Shown one piece after another: positions 1 to 10,609 of a stretch of 64,000 nt of DNA. A program made the position numbers and the translations under genes. Position 1 is the first letter of the stretch. Each line of letters opens with the position of its first letter. The notes below the pieces were generated by a model, which searched no databases, was not told the DNA's origin, and saw only the letters and a list, made by a program, of their open reading frames with translations. Source of the stretch: Przewalskia tangutica (lineage: Eukaryota; Streptophyta; Magnoliopsida; Solanales; Solanaceae); assembly GCA_029844215.1 (NCBI GenBank), contig CM056728.1, positions 62,163,789 to 62,227,788 of the forward strand. The letters are read 5' to 3'.

Positions 1-1666
1 CGTTTGAAGTAAGACGTTAATAGACGTATTGTGGATATTATAGGTTGACATACTACGGGCGGGGCATTGTACTTGGCAAGTGGTTGACCCGAAGAGGTAT
101 GTAGAACTTTTCCTATCTTTTGAGCATGACTAGTTGTACGTATATAGTACGGTAGACGTACAAGACCTTGATATCCTTTACTAGTTTTATGAATAGCCAA
201 GTCGGGTGAGTTAGGAGATTAACTCACTTCTTTGAAAATATTAAGGATGTCTAATGTTTTATTAAAGTTTAAGGGACTTGAAGAGTTTTAAAGTATGTGA
301 TACTTGTTCCGTTTTAAACGTATAAGTCCCTTGGATAGGAAATTGTATTTGGCTAAGGTGTAAAGTGAATATAACGACTTTATGGGAAGTTGGTTATATT
401 TGCTTTATGGAAAGATAAATGACTTGATTTTAATGAAAAGGCAATTTGATTTTAAGGCATCAATTGCCTAAGGTTTTATAATAAAAGGAGTCACTTGATT
501 TAGAGACCTAACTTTATTTCTAAAGGTATTGTGACTTGCCTTGAAATGTAATTTGGACTTGATACTATGGTTAATAGTATCTTGGAAGTTTTATACTAAA
601 AAGAGTCATTTGTTTTAAAGAGTGGAAGTATGTAGTACTTTGGGTTAAATCCCCGGATCTTTATAAAAGACATGTTAGTGCCTTAAGTAAACTAAAATGA
701 GAGTGTATGTGAACAAGGATAATAAGAAGTTAGGGGATTCTTAACTTGCTTATATATTGTATGATAGCCGGTTTTGTGCTAGTGGTATATTATTCATTAC
801 GGGGTCATTCCCCGGGTTTGTGGCATTTGCATATTCCGTGGATTTGCTACCCACGATGCGAGGAATACCTCATGCGAGTCCGCAAGGGCTTATGAGGGTG
901 AAATAGTCCCATGCGGGCGGGTCCAGCCTATGCGAGGAATACCTCATGCGAGTCTGTAAGGGCTTATGCGGGTGAAATAGTCCCATGCGAGGAATACCTC
1001 ATGCGGGTCCACGCGGCCTATGCGGGTGGAATAGTCCCAGGAGTAGGGTTGCTTAATGATACTGCGGGCGGGTGGCCCTTCTTTGATCGTGAGCTTCCTA
1101 TTGTATATTGTAAGTATACTACTATTTACTCTCATTGTTAGTAAGGCACTGTGTACTGTAATTTGATTATCATACATGTCTCCGGCTTTGTTTTAAACTA
1201 TGATGTAATTACAGTATTTTCCAGTTTTACATACTTAGTACATATTGTGTATCGACCCGTCCTCGGGCTGCGTCAATCGCCGCAGGAAAGGGTAAGCAGG
1301 TGGTGGATCCTCATTCTTAGGATCACTTATCAGACGTCAGAAGCTCCATTTCTCCGGAGGCTTGTCTCTTTTGGTACAGTCTTTCCCTGATGTTCTAGAT
1401 TTATGTACATTCAGGGGTATGGCGGGCCCGTCCCGCCACGCTTGTTATTCCTAAGTGCGTATTCACATACGGGGTTGGTGTCAGAGTTATGCATTGTACT
1501 TTTGATTATGTTTATATTATGGAAGGCGGCCTTATCTGCTAGCCTGTGATGTTTATTGTTTACACATGTGTTTATGTTGTGTATGTTCCGCTGCTATTCT
1601 CTGATGTATACCTGAACGGGGTGCCCAGGTAGGGCACCAGTCGCGGCCCGGGGTCGGGTCGTGACA
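1..1666 (+). mobile_element. 3' part of a plus-strand LTR (M/J subfamily) inserted in A's 5' LTR
   Basis: The segment ends in the family's terminal GGTCGTGACA and is the reverse complement of the LTRs at 40037-42812 and 63063-64000, including their minisatellite. What follows at 1667 (CTTATCTTTGGTATAG) is the interior of a different LTR; the uninterrupted version is near 34477-34492. The LTR is therefore an insertion into another LTR, and CTTAT is the expected target duplication. The left end lies outside the window, so I cannot tell a solo LTR from the 3' LTR of a longer element. Confidence 0.85.
857..1040 (+). repeat. LTR minisatellite, units of 56-75 bp
   Basis: Three units each begin with TGCGAGGAATACCTCATGCG (857, 931, 986), spaced by variable filler containing ATAGTCCCATGCG. 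The same motif occurs in opposite orientation in LTRs D, I, J and the M 5' LTR. Open frames here are by-products of the repetition. Confidence 0.85.
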
Positions 1667-1976
1667 CTTATCTTTGGTATAGTCCCCTGTCATTGTAAGT
1701 ACTTGTATATTCAGGGGTATGGCGGGGCCCTGTCCCGTCATAGTTATGGTTACATTCTTAGAGGTCTGTAGTACTGTTGTGGGCAGGGTTTGTAAAAGGA
1801 TTTAACTGTTCGGTTTGATATATATTCAGGAAGGTGACCGTTTTGGTTAGCCTGTTTCTTACTTTATGTCTTGTCTCATGTTTTAGTTTTTATTTCCGCT
1901 GATTTTTCTCTGACGTTGTATCACTAGGGTGCCCGGGGTAAGGCACCAGTCGCGGGCCCGAGGTCGGGTCGTGACA
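1667..1976 (+). mobile_element. End of element A 5' LTR
   Basis: Matches A's 3' LTR near 7480-7784 with few differences. It ends at GTGACA (1971-1976), four bases before the primer site, which fixes it as a 5' LTR end. Confidence 0.9.
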
Positions 1977-1980
1977 AAAG

Positions 1981-1992
1981 TGGTATCAGAGC
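1981..1992 (+). other. Primer-binding site, tRNA-iMet, element A
   Basis: TGGTATCAGAGC is complementary to the 3' end of plant initiator Met tRNA, the usual primer of plant gypsy elements. It follows the LTR end after four bases (AAAG). Confidence 0.93.
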
Positions 1993-2182
1993 AGTTAATC
2001 CTCGGAAAGTGTCTACAGACCGTATCTAGTAGAGTCTTGATTATCGGCGTGTTGTGCACCACACCTATAATCAGGAGGCTACAGGATATTTAGGATTGGT
2101 TTCCATTCTTCTCATTCTGAGATCGTGCCTTAGATCTGTTTTATGAGTTGGACTCCCTCTGACGTATTCTCATGTACCAGTT

Positions 2183-3369
2183 ATGCCTCCGCGCAAGGCA
2201 ACCAGTGCCTAGAAGGCAAGAAGCGAGAGGAGCCGCGAGTAGAAACGAGAGGGTTACGAGCACAGCCCGATCTTTACGAGGTGGTGCTACGCATAACGTA
2301 TTCTACGACGCCGCCCGGCCCAGAGTTTAGAAGCGGCAGCGGTAGCTCACGAGGCCACGATATCTGAGCCTCCAGTCCCACGGCCAGGAACAGAGGATAT
2401 GGGTTACAAGGAGATGGCCCAGTTACTAGTTAGGTTTATGGCGAGACTTGAGGATGACGGAGCCGGTGGTACGATGAGTGCACCCTGCCGATAGTTGGAG
2501 ACCGGGACTTCTTAAGTTCTGATCCACGATGTTCTAGGGATCGAGAGCGAGGATGACCTCGAGGAGTTTATCAAGCGATTCTGACGGATCATGAGTGATC
2601 AAGGCCTCGAGGCACGATCGGTGGTATTGGGTTCGCGTCCAGTGCGTGATCCGCGATTGGTCGTTTGATTCATGGGAACTGTCCCGGGGGGAGCATGCGC
2701 TTCCAGCTGGTTGGGACGAGTTCTCAGGGGCATTTCTTGCACATTTCTTGCCTCCCCAGATGAGGAGGGCTCGGGCCGACAGATTTTTGATGTTGAGGCA
2801 GAACGGGCGTACGGTTCGGGAGTACAGCGTAGAGTTTGACTCATTAGCTCGGTATGTCCCCGCATTAGTGGCAGACATGGAGGATAGGGTGCACCGATAT
2901 GTCACAGGACTTGATGATTATTTAGCGGAGGGTTGCACAGGAGTAGCTCTTCAGCCGGGCATGGACATTGCCCGTATACAGGCTTATGCGCAGGGGATGG
3001 AGGAACGTAGAGACCGACGTAGGGACCAGGATCAGCATAAGAGGGCCAGGATAGCAGGGTCCTTCAGTAACTCAGGAGACAGACCGCCTCAGCAGCAGGC
3101 TAGTTATACACCTCCGCCAGTACAGAGTGGTCCTCCACAGTCTTCAGGGCATCCAGGGTATTCAGGAGCGGTCGAGCTCCTGTTTGAGTTTGTGTTTTGG
3201 GAGTAGGGGTGTTAGTCTGAGGAAGCCACCTCTACCTCGGTGTAGTCGATGCGGTAGAACCTATTATGGGGAGTGTCGTACTAGTTTGGGAGATTGCTAT
3301 ACTTGCGGCCGGCAGGGCCATTTTGCGAAGGAGTGTTCGACCAGAGGTAGCGCGGCAAAGGGAAAGTGA
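2183..3369 (+). pseudogene. gag: Element A gag (broken)
   Basis: Capsid-type Gag of a gypsy element. The likely start is the ATG at 2183 (MPPRKATSA), followed at once by an in-frame TAG at 2210 where element D reads CAG. Matching pieces then appear in different frames: an EDMGYKEMAQLL region near 2395, the retrotransposon gag core in the open frame 2595-3206 (SWELSRGEHALPAGWDEF; MLRQNGRTVREY; DMEDRVHRYVTGLDDY), and the zinc knuckle CYTCGRQGHFAKEC at 3295-3336 in a frame shifted by one. At least two frameshifts and one nonsense codon are visible, so no full Gag is made. The reading ends soon after the knuckle, where autonomous relatives continue into protease. Nucleic-acid binding by the knuckle is family knowledge. 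Confidence 0.9.
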
Positions 3370-4312
3370 AGCGAAGAGTTCTGGTATATCCTTAACCCTC
3401 TAGAGATTTGTATGCGTGATATGATGATTTTTTTATGTTGAGTGCTATGTACGTATAGCATTGTTCTTATAGCGAATTAGAAAACATGGGTAGTTGAAAA
3501 GGTAAGTATGGAGACATGGAAGGTGTGAACCTTAGAATATTACACGTTGAGACCTTAGATGTAAGGTCGTCTTGAGTAAAGGATTTTGCAGATGATCCTT
3601 GTCGGAGTACATTATATGCATAGGGTGTATTAGTGTGATATTTCCATGGGTTGTGTAAGATGAAAGTGGTAGCTTTCATGACTTGAATAGTAAGATTGTT
3701 CCGGACGGGAACAAGAGTTTGGCGCGATAGTGGGTCGGGTTGAGGCCAGATCACGGGTCAACCCGCAGCCCGGAATGAGGTGGGGTCAGTTCGAGGTGGT
3801 CCCTCCAGGTGGTAGGGTCACGAGGGTGATAGGCCCAAGTTTAGGTAACCATCGTACGAGTTCGCGGATGTGTTCGACTAGAATCGGATCGTGAAGGCCG
3901 GCAATGGCCTTGAAGGAATTTGAGGCTAGTAAGAGGACCAAGTTTGGAGGTAGTGACTCCCAGGTTTTGGAAACTGAAGTGATGACTAAAGTATGGTATG
4001 TGTACTAGAAAGAGTTCGGGTGTACGAGAAGTGTACGACGAGTAAGGAAGGAAGTGAACATGTGCTAAGAAATGGAAGTGATCATTTTTGTGAAGTGAAG
4101 GTGCGAAGAGAGTATCCTTTGGACCAGGAGCGAGAGTTAGTGTTGTTTTACATCTTCGAGGTAGTTCCTCATTGGCTTGGATTTGGGTTTCGCGCGTATG
4201 TTATATTATGGCAATGTGGGGCATAGTTGGTTTCGCAAGTATAGTAGTGAAGACTATCTTAGGCGCATATGACGTTGGAGACTTAGAAGGAACATTCGGG
4301 ACGAATGTTTCT
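3370..4312 (+). mobile_element. Element A non-pol tail between gag and polypurine tract
   Basis: About 0.94 kb occupies the place of pol and aligns with the tails of G (30691-31639), B (13674-14652, reverse) and L (49770-50600, reverse). It has no recognisable retroelement domain. An antisense open frame of 95 codons (3467-3754, minus) corresponds to longer antisense frames in G and L. The last ~140 bp resemble the sequence after M's chromodomain and encode a hydrophobic stretch (VCYIMAMWGIVGFASIVVKT). Confidence 0.8.
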
Positions 4313-4325
4313 AAGGGGGGAAGAA
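4313..4325 (+). other. Polypurine tract, element A
   Basis: AAGGGGGGAAGAA directly precedes the 3' LTR start TGTTATACC. The same tract is found before the 3' LTRs of G, B, L and M. It primes plus-strand DNA synthesis. Confidence 0.92.
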
Positions 4326-4542
4326 TGTTATACCCCATAGTTCCAGGGTATGTATGTGAGGACATACGTACGAGAATACGACACAAAAATTGGAAAGGAA
4401 GAAAGATGTGATTTTTTTCGACGGAAAAGTTTCCGGATTTTGTGAAGAAAAAAGGTTCGTTAATGGGAATTGGATTCCCAGATTTGGTATTTGGACTTCC
4501 TGGATTATATTAGAATTATGGAATTTTATTTCCGGAATTGGT

Positions 4543-4662
4543 CACGTGGGGCCCACGGGAGAAATTTACGGTTTTGTGGGGCCCACTTTGTTTTAGAGAT
4601 TTTTGGCATTTCGGATATTTTCGGAAGATGAAATATTTTGGACGAGTAGGGGGCGACACGTG
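4543..4662 (+). promoter_or_regulatory. U3 module: paired TCP-type palindromes plus G-boxes
   Basis: Two perfect GTGGGGCCCAC palindromes lie at 4546-4556 and 4576-4586, 30 bp apart. CACGTG overlaps the first (4543-4548) and recurs at 4657-4662 inside GACACGTGTC. The palindrome contains the TCP-factor site GGNCCCAC on both strands, and CACGTG is the bZIP/bHLH core. Factor assignment is inference from motif knowledge. Confidence 0.7.
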
Positions 4663-4843
4663 TCACCCCCATGTGGCCATGGTTGGTCGTTTCATGTTGA
4701 CAAGTGGCATTGGGCCGAAATGGTGGGACAAGTGGCAAGCCACTTGTCCCAAACTTTGTGTAGACATGTGGTGGGTGGGACCCACACACACTTGTCCCAA
4801 GATCTCACCACACACTTGCCTTGATCTTGGCCATTGATTTCTC

Positions 4844-4851
4844 TATAAATA
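4844..4851 (+). promoter_or_regulatory. TATA box of LTR A
   Basis: TATAAATA lies in CTCTATAAATACCCCC, about 520 bp into the LTR and downstream of the G-box. The same TATA context is at 32157 in LTR G. Transcription would start near 4875, making U3 short and R-U5 about 2.9 kb. Confidence 0.75.
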
Positions 4852-6654
4852 CCCCCTTAGTTCAAGACTTATTATCATCCACACTTAAGTTTTTCCAAGG
4901 CAAAAATACCCCCTCCCTGTGATGTTCTCGCCCACCCCCACTTTGTGTAGAAAATACTTCAAGTGTTGTTGTATAATCCCAAATACCTTAGCCTAGTATC
5001 CCTAGTAGTATTCCAAAGTTATTCCAATACTAGGAGCCCGGAAATACTACTTTATTCCTTTAGTCGCTAATGAAACCCTAGAAAAATCTTCGTAGCTTGT
5101 ATGAAGTGTTAAGAGAAGTCGTTAAGAAACTTCTAAGGGTTGCTTGGAGCGGGTTGGAGCGTAAGGAATTGGAGCTAAACGTTGCTCAGGATCGACTTAT
5201 AAATCTTGGATAATTTTGGGCTTATCGAGGTAATGATCTTAGTCCTTCTATTGTAATTGGATATTACATGTTGTAGTAGTTTAGAATTGAGTATAAGATA
5301 TATGGAAGGATGTTTATAAAGAATTGAATTGTATTTACATTGGACTGTATTTACAGTAGACTTGTGGTATTATTGTGGAGTAGAATTGTACACATCCGGT
5401 TAGGCGTAACCCCCTCGAGTTGGCTTGGTAGCGCCTTGTTAGAGGAGAGATTTATGTGGTTGAGGAGGTGTCGCCGAATTTTCCGTAGAATAAGGAACCC
5501 TGTACTTAGAATTGTTCTACGAAGAGATCTAGAGGTTGATAGACGTTTTGTGGCCTTTTTAGGTGGAAGTACTACGAGTAGCGTATTCTACTTGAAGGGT
5601 GGAAAAGGCTAGCAGGGTTACAGTACTTTGGAGCTTTTTGCTTTTTGTCGATAATCGTCAAGTATGTGAACCTCTTCCTATCTTTTCTAGCATGATTGTT
5701 GTGAACTATGTAGTACGGTGACGACGCGTGTGCTAAACGAATTTGGTTGGTTTAAAACATAAAGTGTTATAACGGCTTTATGGAAAGTTTGTTATAACAA
5801 CTTTATGTAGGTTAAGAAATGGTTTGTGGTTTTTAAAAGATAAGAGACTTGACTTATAAATGACTTGATGTGAATTATTAAGGACTTGGTTTGTGTTAAA
5901 AAGTTGTGAAACCGCATTTATGAGAAATGGGTAATTGGGTTTTAAAAGGAATAAGTTATATTGATTTCGGAAATGAGAATAAGTATCGAACAAACCACTG
6001 CAGCGTTAATAAAGGAAAATGTATTGACTAATTAATTATTATTAAAACCAGTAGAAACCTCCATCTGCATAGAAGCTAAGATAAGACAAAATTGTATTAC
6101 ATTTTCTAGATCATGGCTGCTTTAATAAGATCATTAATAACAAGTTTTGATTTTTCTTAAATTCCAAAGTAAGGAACTTGTTTTCTAAAAGAAAAGAGAC
6201 TTGAGGAATTTGAAGTGTTTTGGTTTAAAAGAAAGGCATGGTTTTGTCTTAAGATGGTTTAAAAAAAAGAAGGTATGGAAATTATTTTGGTTTAATTAAA
6301 AAGATAGTTACTCTATTTTGATACTACGGGTATCGTGTGACTTTTTGTGAAAGAAATGGATCTTTTAAAGAGTTAAAGTACGTAGTACCTTGGGGTTAAA
6401 AATCTGGATTTGTTGTAATAAAATGAAAGTCTATGAGTACGTTGAACTTGCCTATGCTTGTGGTGATAGCCTTTGTTGTGCAAGTATTGTATCCTTATGC
6501 TACCGCGTCTCTCGATGGAGGGCCGGTCATGTTATTCTTAATCATTTTTGGGCATACTGACTCGATGGATGGTCCACGGGTATGCGGCCATGATGAGGGT
6601 TCGTTCCCTGTCGATAGTGTTATTCCATGGACTAGCTCTCCATGAGGTTTACTG

Positions 6655-7110
6655 ATGTAGGGTGGATCTGGTAGCTAGTCCTCGTACTTGCCGCCGTTCG
6701 ACGCAGTGGTTACGTAGTCGGCTTTCAGATTGGCCGGCCGGTGTTAGGACGAAGTCTCGTGATGCAGTGGATCTGGTGGTTAGCTCACGACTTGCCCGGC
6801 CGATGACGTGATGCAGAGTGGATCCGCAGAGGTTATCGACTTGCCCGGCCGCCGTGGACGCAGCTTTTTCGCTTTAGACCGGTTTCGTGATGCAGGTGGA
6901 TTCGTGGTTAGCCTCACGATTTGCCCGGCCACGACGTGATGCAGGTGGATCTGCAGAGGCTATCGCATTTCGCCTTGGCCGCTTTCGTGATACGCTTATA
7001 TTATCGCTGGTACGGAGGTTCGTAGCTGGATTTCGTACTTGCCGGTCGATTGATGATGCAGTTGTTCTCGTAGCTATGCCTTCGCATTTGCCCCGCACGG
7101 TTCTTGTGGA
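6655..7110 (+). repeat. LTR minisatellite, units of about 65-75 bp
   Basis: Imperfect units share GATGCAGGTGGATCTG, a gap, then TTGCCCGGCC. Related units occur in LTR H (34880-35070) and, reversed, in LTR I (36980-37100). Several units look shortened at CHG sites, so true unit length is uncertain. Confidence 0.7.
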
Positions 7111-7784
7111 CACGTGGGACCCGTGTTCATGTGTACTCCTTGGTGTTGTTATATCATAGCATCGGCGGTGAGGAAGGAATTCCACGCATGATTGATGTTG
7201 GGCGTGAGACCCATAGTTATATTTGAGTGATGACTTTGAGGCGTGAGTCCTCGACTTGACATGATCGCTTATGTAGTGAATCGTAGTTTGGTTATCATAC
7301 ATGTCTCCTGCTTTATATAGATCATGATTTCATTTACGATTTTCGTTTCACATACTTGGTACCGTTGTTATCGACTCCTTCGGGCCGCTCATGCCGCAGT
7401 AGAGGTACATCGGTTGTGGATCCTCGCTCATAGGATCACGGTTCAGCGGTTTGGGAAGCTCCGTTTCTCCGGAGGCTGATGTTTGGTAGAGTCCCCTGTC
7501 ATTGTAACTACGTGTACATTCGTGGTATGGCGGGGCCCTGTCCCGTCATAGTTATGGTTACATTCTTAGAGGTATGTAGTACTGTTGTGGGCAGGGTTTG
7601 TAAAAGGATTTAAATGTTCGGTTTGATATATATTCAGGAAGGTGACCGTTTTGGTTAGCCTGTTTCTTACTTTATGTCTTGTCTCATGTTTTAGTCTTTA
7701 TTTCCGCTGATTTTTCTCTGACGTTGTATCACTAGGGTGCCCGGGGTAAGGCACCAGTCGCGGGCCCGAGGTCGGGTCGTGACA

Positions 7785-9985
7785 GTCGGTATGTCCAAGT
7801 AAACAACAAGAAAACCGGCCCTCCATCGAGAGACGCGGCAGCATAGAAATACAACACTTGCACAACAAAGGCTATCACAACTAGCATAGGCAAGTTTAAC
7901 ATACTTTTAGACTTTCATTTTATGCCAACAATCCGGGTTTTAACCCCAAAGTACTACATACTTTAATTCTTTCAAAAAGATCTCTTTTTACGTAAAAGCC
8001 ACACGATACTAATACCCGTAGTATCAAAACACGTTTTCTTTTCAAACCAAATTACTACATCTTCAGAAAATCTTTACAATGCCTTTAAAATCAAGTAAGT
8101 AAACCGTTCTTTTATCCACCTCAAGTCGTTATAACTAACTTCCCATAAAGCCATTATAAAACTTATTTTTCAAGTAATTCAAAACAACTACAATCATTTG
8201 GAAAAACCAAGAGAACTTATTCTTTTAAAACCAAGTATCAATTCTTTCCAAATAATGATTCACAATTTTTTAGAATGATTCAAGGCCCTTAAGATTTAGA
8301 AGTCAAGTCAAGGACATCAAAAAGAAACCAAATTAATTTAACACACGTACGTCTACCGTACTATATATTTCACAACAAATCATGCTCAAGAGGATAGGAA
8401 GAATCACATACCTCCTCGGCTAATCCACTTGCCAAGTCGAATAAGCCGCGCGTAGAATATCAACCTATAATAATCAAAGACGTCTATCAACGTCTAGATT
8501 TCTTCGTAGAATATTTCTAAGTATAGGGTCTCTTATTCTACGGAAAATCGGGCAGCACTTCCCCTGTTTTTACGTACTTTTCCACCTTTTTCAAGGCCAG
8601 AAATTCAATAACCAACATACCACATTTAAGGCGCAATAATATAACAATACTAAAGGGGATTACACGCCTAACTGGACGTGTAAAATTCTGCCCCACAATA
8701 TACAAAACAGTCCATTAGTCCAAAGTAGAAACAGTCCAATGTAAATACAATCCAATGTAAATACAGTCCATTAGTTCATTAGTTGGTGTTCTTGGCCAAC
8801 TACTACAATCAAACTTATCCAATTTTCGGCTAGCATGCCGGAATTACTTCTTTAATCTTCCAATTTATATTTCAATCTTTATATAAGTTATAATAACTTT
8901 GTTATTAACTGTCAACAGTTAATAGGTAATGTTTTTACCATTTTAATGGCTAGCATGCCAATTTCTCGATTTTAGCAACTTAACAAGGTCCAAATCTTTA
9001 TTATCTTCCTTCCATGTATTACATACTCACTTATATACTACCAACATATATAATATCCAACTTCACAAAGAGGACAAAGTTCATTACCTCAAAAAAGCCC
9101 AAAATAATCCAAGAACTAAAAGTCTATCCGTAGCAAGTTTAGCTCCTATTCCTTACGTTCCAATCTGCTCCAAGAAACCCTTAGAAGCTCCTAACCAACT
9201 CCTCTTCAAGATCCAACTTCAAAAAGTGAAGAACACTTTAGGTTCCAAACCTTGTAGGTTTCGGCCAAGGGGTGATTTTTAGGCTAGGGGTGTGAAATCT
9301 TGTCTAACACTTGGTTAATAACCTTCCTAACACATCAAGGAAGAACACTTAAGAGTTTAAGAATTTTTGGACAACTTTAGGTCAAGAACATGGCCCATTA
9401 CCGAGAGCACTAGGAAGGCAGGGAGTAATTCTTGAAAATTATTTTAAGTGTTGAAGACTTCATCCACAAGGTGTGTATATATAAGACAACCAAAGGCTAG
9501 GATTAAAACAAATGTGTGAATGAGATTGTGGACACTTGTGTGTGGGCCCCACTAGTCCACTTGTCCAACAAAATATCTAGCCCACATTTAGCCACTTGGC
9601 TTGTCCACTTGGCACTAGATTTCGGCCAACATGGGCCACATGGTGTGGCACGTGTTGCCCTCCTATTCGTCCAAAATATTTTCATCTCCCAAAAACATCC
9701 ATAATGGCCAAAATCTCGAAAATAATGTGGGCCCCACAAAACCGTAAATTTCTCCCGTGGGCCCCACGTGACCAATTCTGGAAAATAAAATCCATAATTC
9801 TCTTATATTCCAAGAAGTCCAAATACCAAAATTGAGAATCCAATTCCCAATAATAAACTTTTTTCCTTCACGAGGTTCGAAATATTTTCCGTCGGAAATT
9901 CAAAATTTTCTTCCCTTTCGTACTTAGTGTTATATTCTCGAACGTACGTCCTCATATACATACTCTGGAACAACGAGGTGTAACA
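7785..9985 (-). mobile_element. Element B 3' LTR (5'-truncated by insertion of A)
   Basis: Closely matches B's 5' LTR from about 8180 onward and ends in GTGTAACA next to the reversed polypurine tract. The part that should start TGTCACGACCC lies left of A, outside the window. 7785-8178 is absent from B's 5' LTR, which has an internal deletion near 16767. Confidence 0.85.
9649..9770 (-). promoter_or_regulatory. U3 module of B 3' LTR
   Basis: GTGGGCCCCAC palindromes at 9727-9737 and 9757-9767 keep the 30-bp spacing. CACGTG occurs at 9765-9770 and 9649-9654. A TATATATA sequence near 9475-9484 lies downstream on the minus strand. Confidence 0.7.
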
Positions 9986-10002
9986 TTATTCCCCCTTAGA
10001 AA
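9986..10002 (-). other. Polypurine tract, element B
   Basis: The reverse complement reads CTAAGGGGGAATAA, directly before the 3' LTR of B. One G is lost relative to the other copies. Confidence 0.85.
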
Positions 10003-10007
10003 CATTC
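10003..10007. repeat. Target-site duplication of solo LTR C (left)
   Basis: CATTC here is repeated at 13669-13673. Joining the flanks restores the conserved AACATTCGTCCCGAATG found beside the polypurine tracts of A, G, L and M. Confidence 0.95.
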
Positions 10008-10609
10008 TGTCACGCCCAACCCCAAGCTGTGGATCGGTGCCCTACCCGGGCACCTTCTACCTTAACAACACAAGTAAATCTGGAAATTAAATAACACCCT
10101 TTTTTTTTAAAACCAACATACGCGTGCGGCAAAGCCGACAAGGCCGCCATAATATACATACTCAAAAGACACTACACTGCATATGAGTCCAATCCTACAT
10201 ATGAATACTGCACTTAAGAGTTTTATCGAATCGTGGACGACAAGGCCCCGCTGTACCCATAATCGCATAAAAAGCTCATCTTGAAAGAACTTAAACCAAA
10301 AAGATAAACTCCTGAACAGATGGAGCTATCCAAAAACTCGGAGCAGGGTCCTACACATGCGGATCACCAAATCACAGACCTAAACTGCAAGATGAACGCA
10401 GCCTCAAGGAGGTCGATTTAATAATGTACCAAGTATGTGAAATGAAAGCATCAGAATGAAATCATAACAGTCTAACAAAACAGAAGACATGTATGATAGC
10501 CAACCTACAGTACACAATACATAAACAGTCATATCAAGTCAGGGACGCATGCCCTCAAAGTCATTACTAAAATATAACCATGGGTCTCACACCCATAATA
10601 TCAATCAAA

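Larger units (their letters stand above)
1667..7784 (+). mobile_element. Element A: gag-only Ty3/gypsy retrotransposon, plus strand
   Basis: The element comprises the end of a 5' LTR (1667-1976), a primer site, a gag pseudogene, a non-pol tail, a polypurine tract and a full 3' LTR (4326-7784). No protease, RT or integrase sequence is present between gag and the 3' LTR. The interior is only about 2.35 kb, shorter than one LTR. Related copies are B, G and L. The right flank is the interior of B's 3' LTR, so A is younger than B. The 5' LTR start and left target duplication are outside the window. Confidence 0.88.
4326..7784 (+). mobile_element. Element A 3' LTR (3459 bp)
   Basis: Begins TGTTATACCCC after the polypurine tract and ends GGTCGTGACA. 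In order it holds the U3 promoter module (4543-4851), a long region shared with LTR G, a ~140-bp block near 5990-6130 also found in LTRs F, G and L, a minisatellite (6655-7110), and a terminal region with a GGTGCC/GGCACC hairpin. The right flank is B's LTR; GTCGG (7785-7789) is the presumed target duplication. Confidence 0.92.

Noticed and set aside
1981..1992. tRNA-like sequence (TGGTATCAGAGC) and its copies
   Set aside because: Only the 12-base complement of the tRNA 3' end is present; it is a primer site, not a tRNA gene.
2534..2905. 123-codon antisense frame over gag of A (and similar ones at 15182-15451 and 22587-22832)
   Set aside because: These are shadows of the conserved sense gag core; the sense frame carries the capsid and knuckle motifs.
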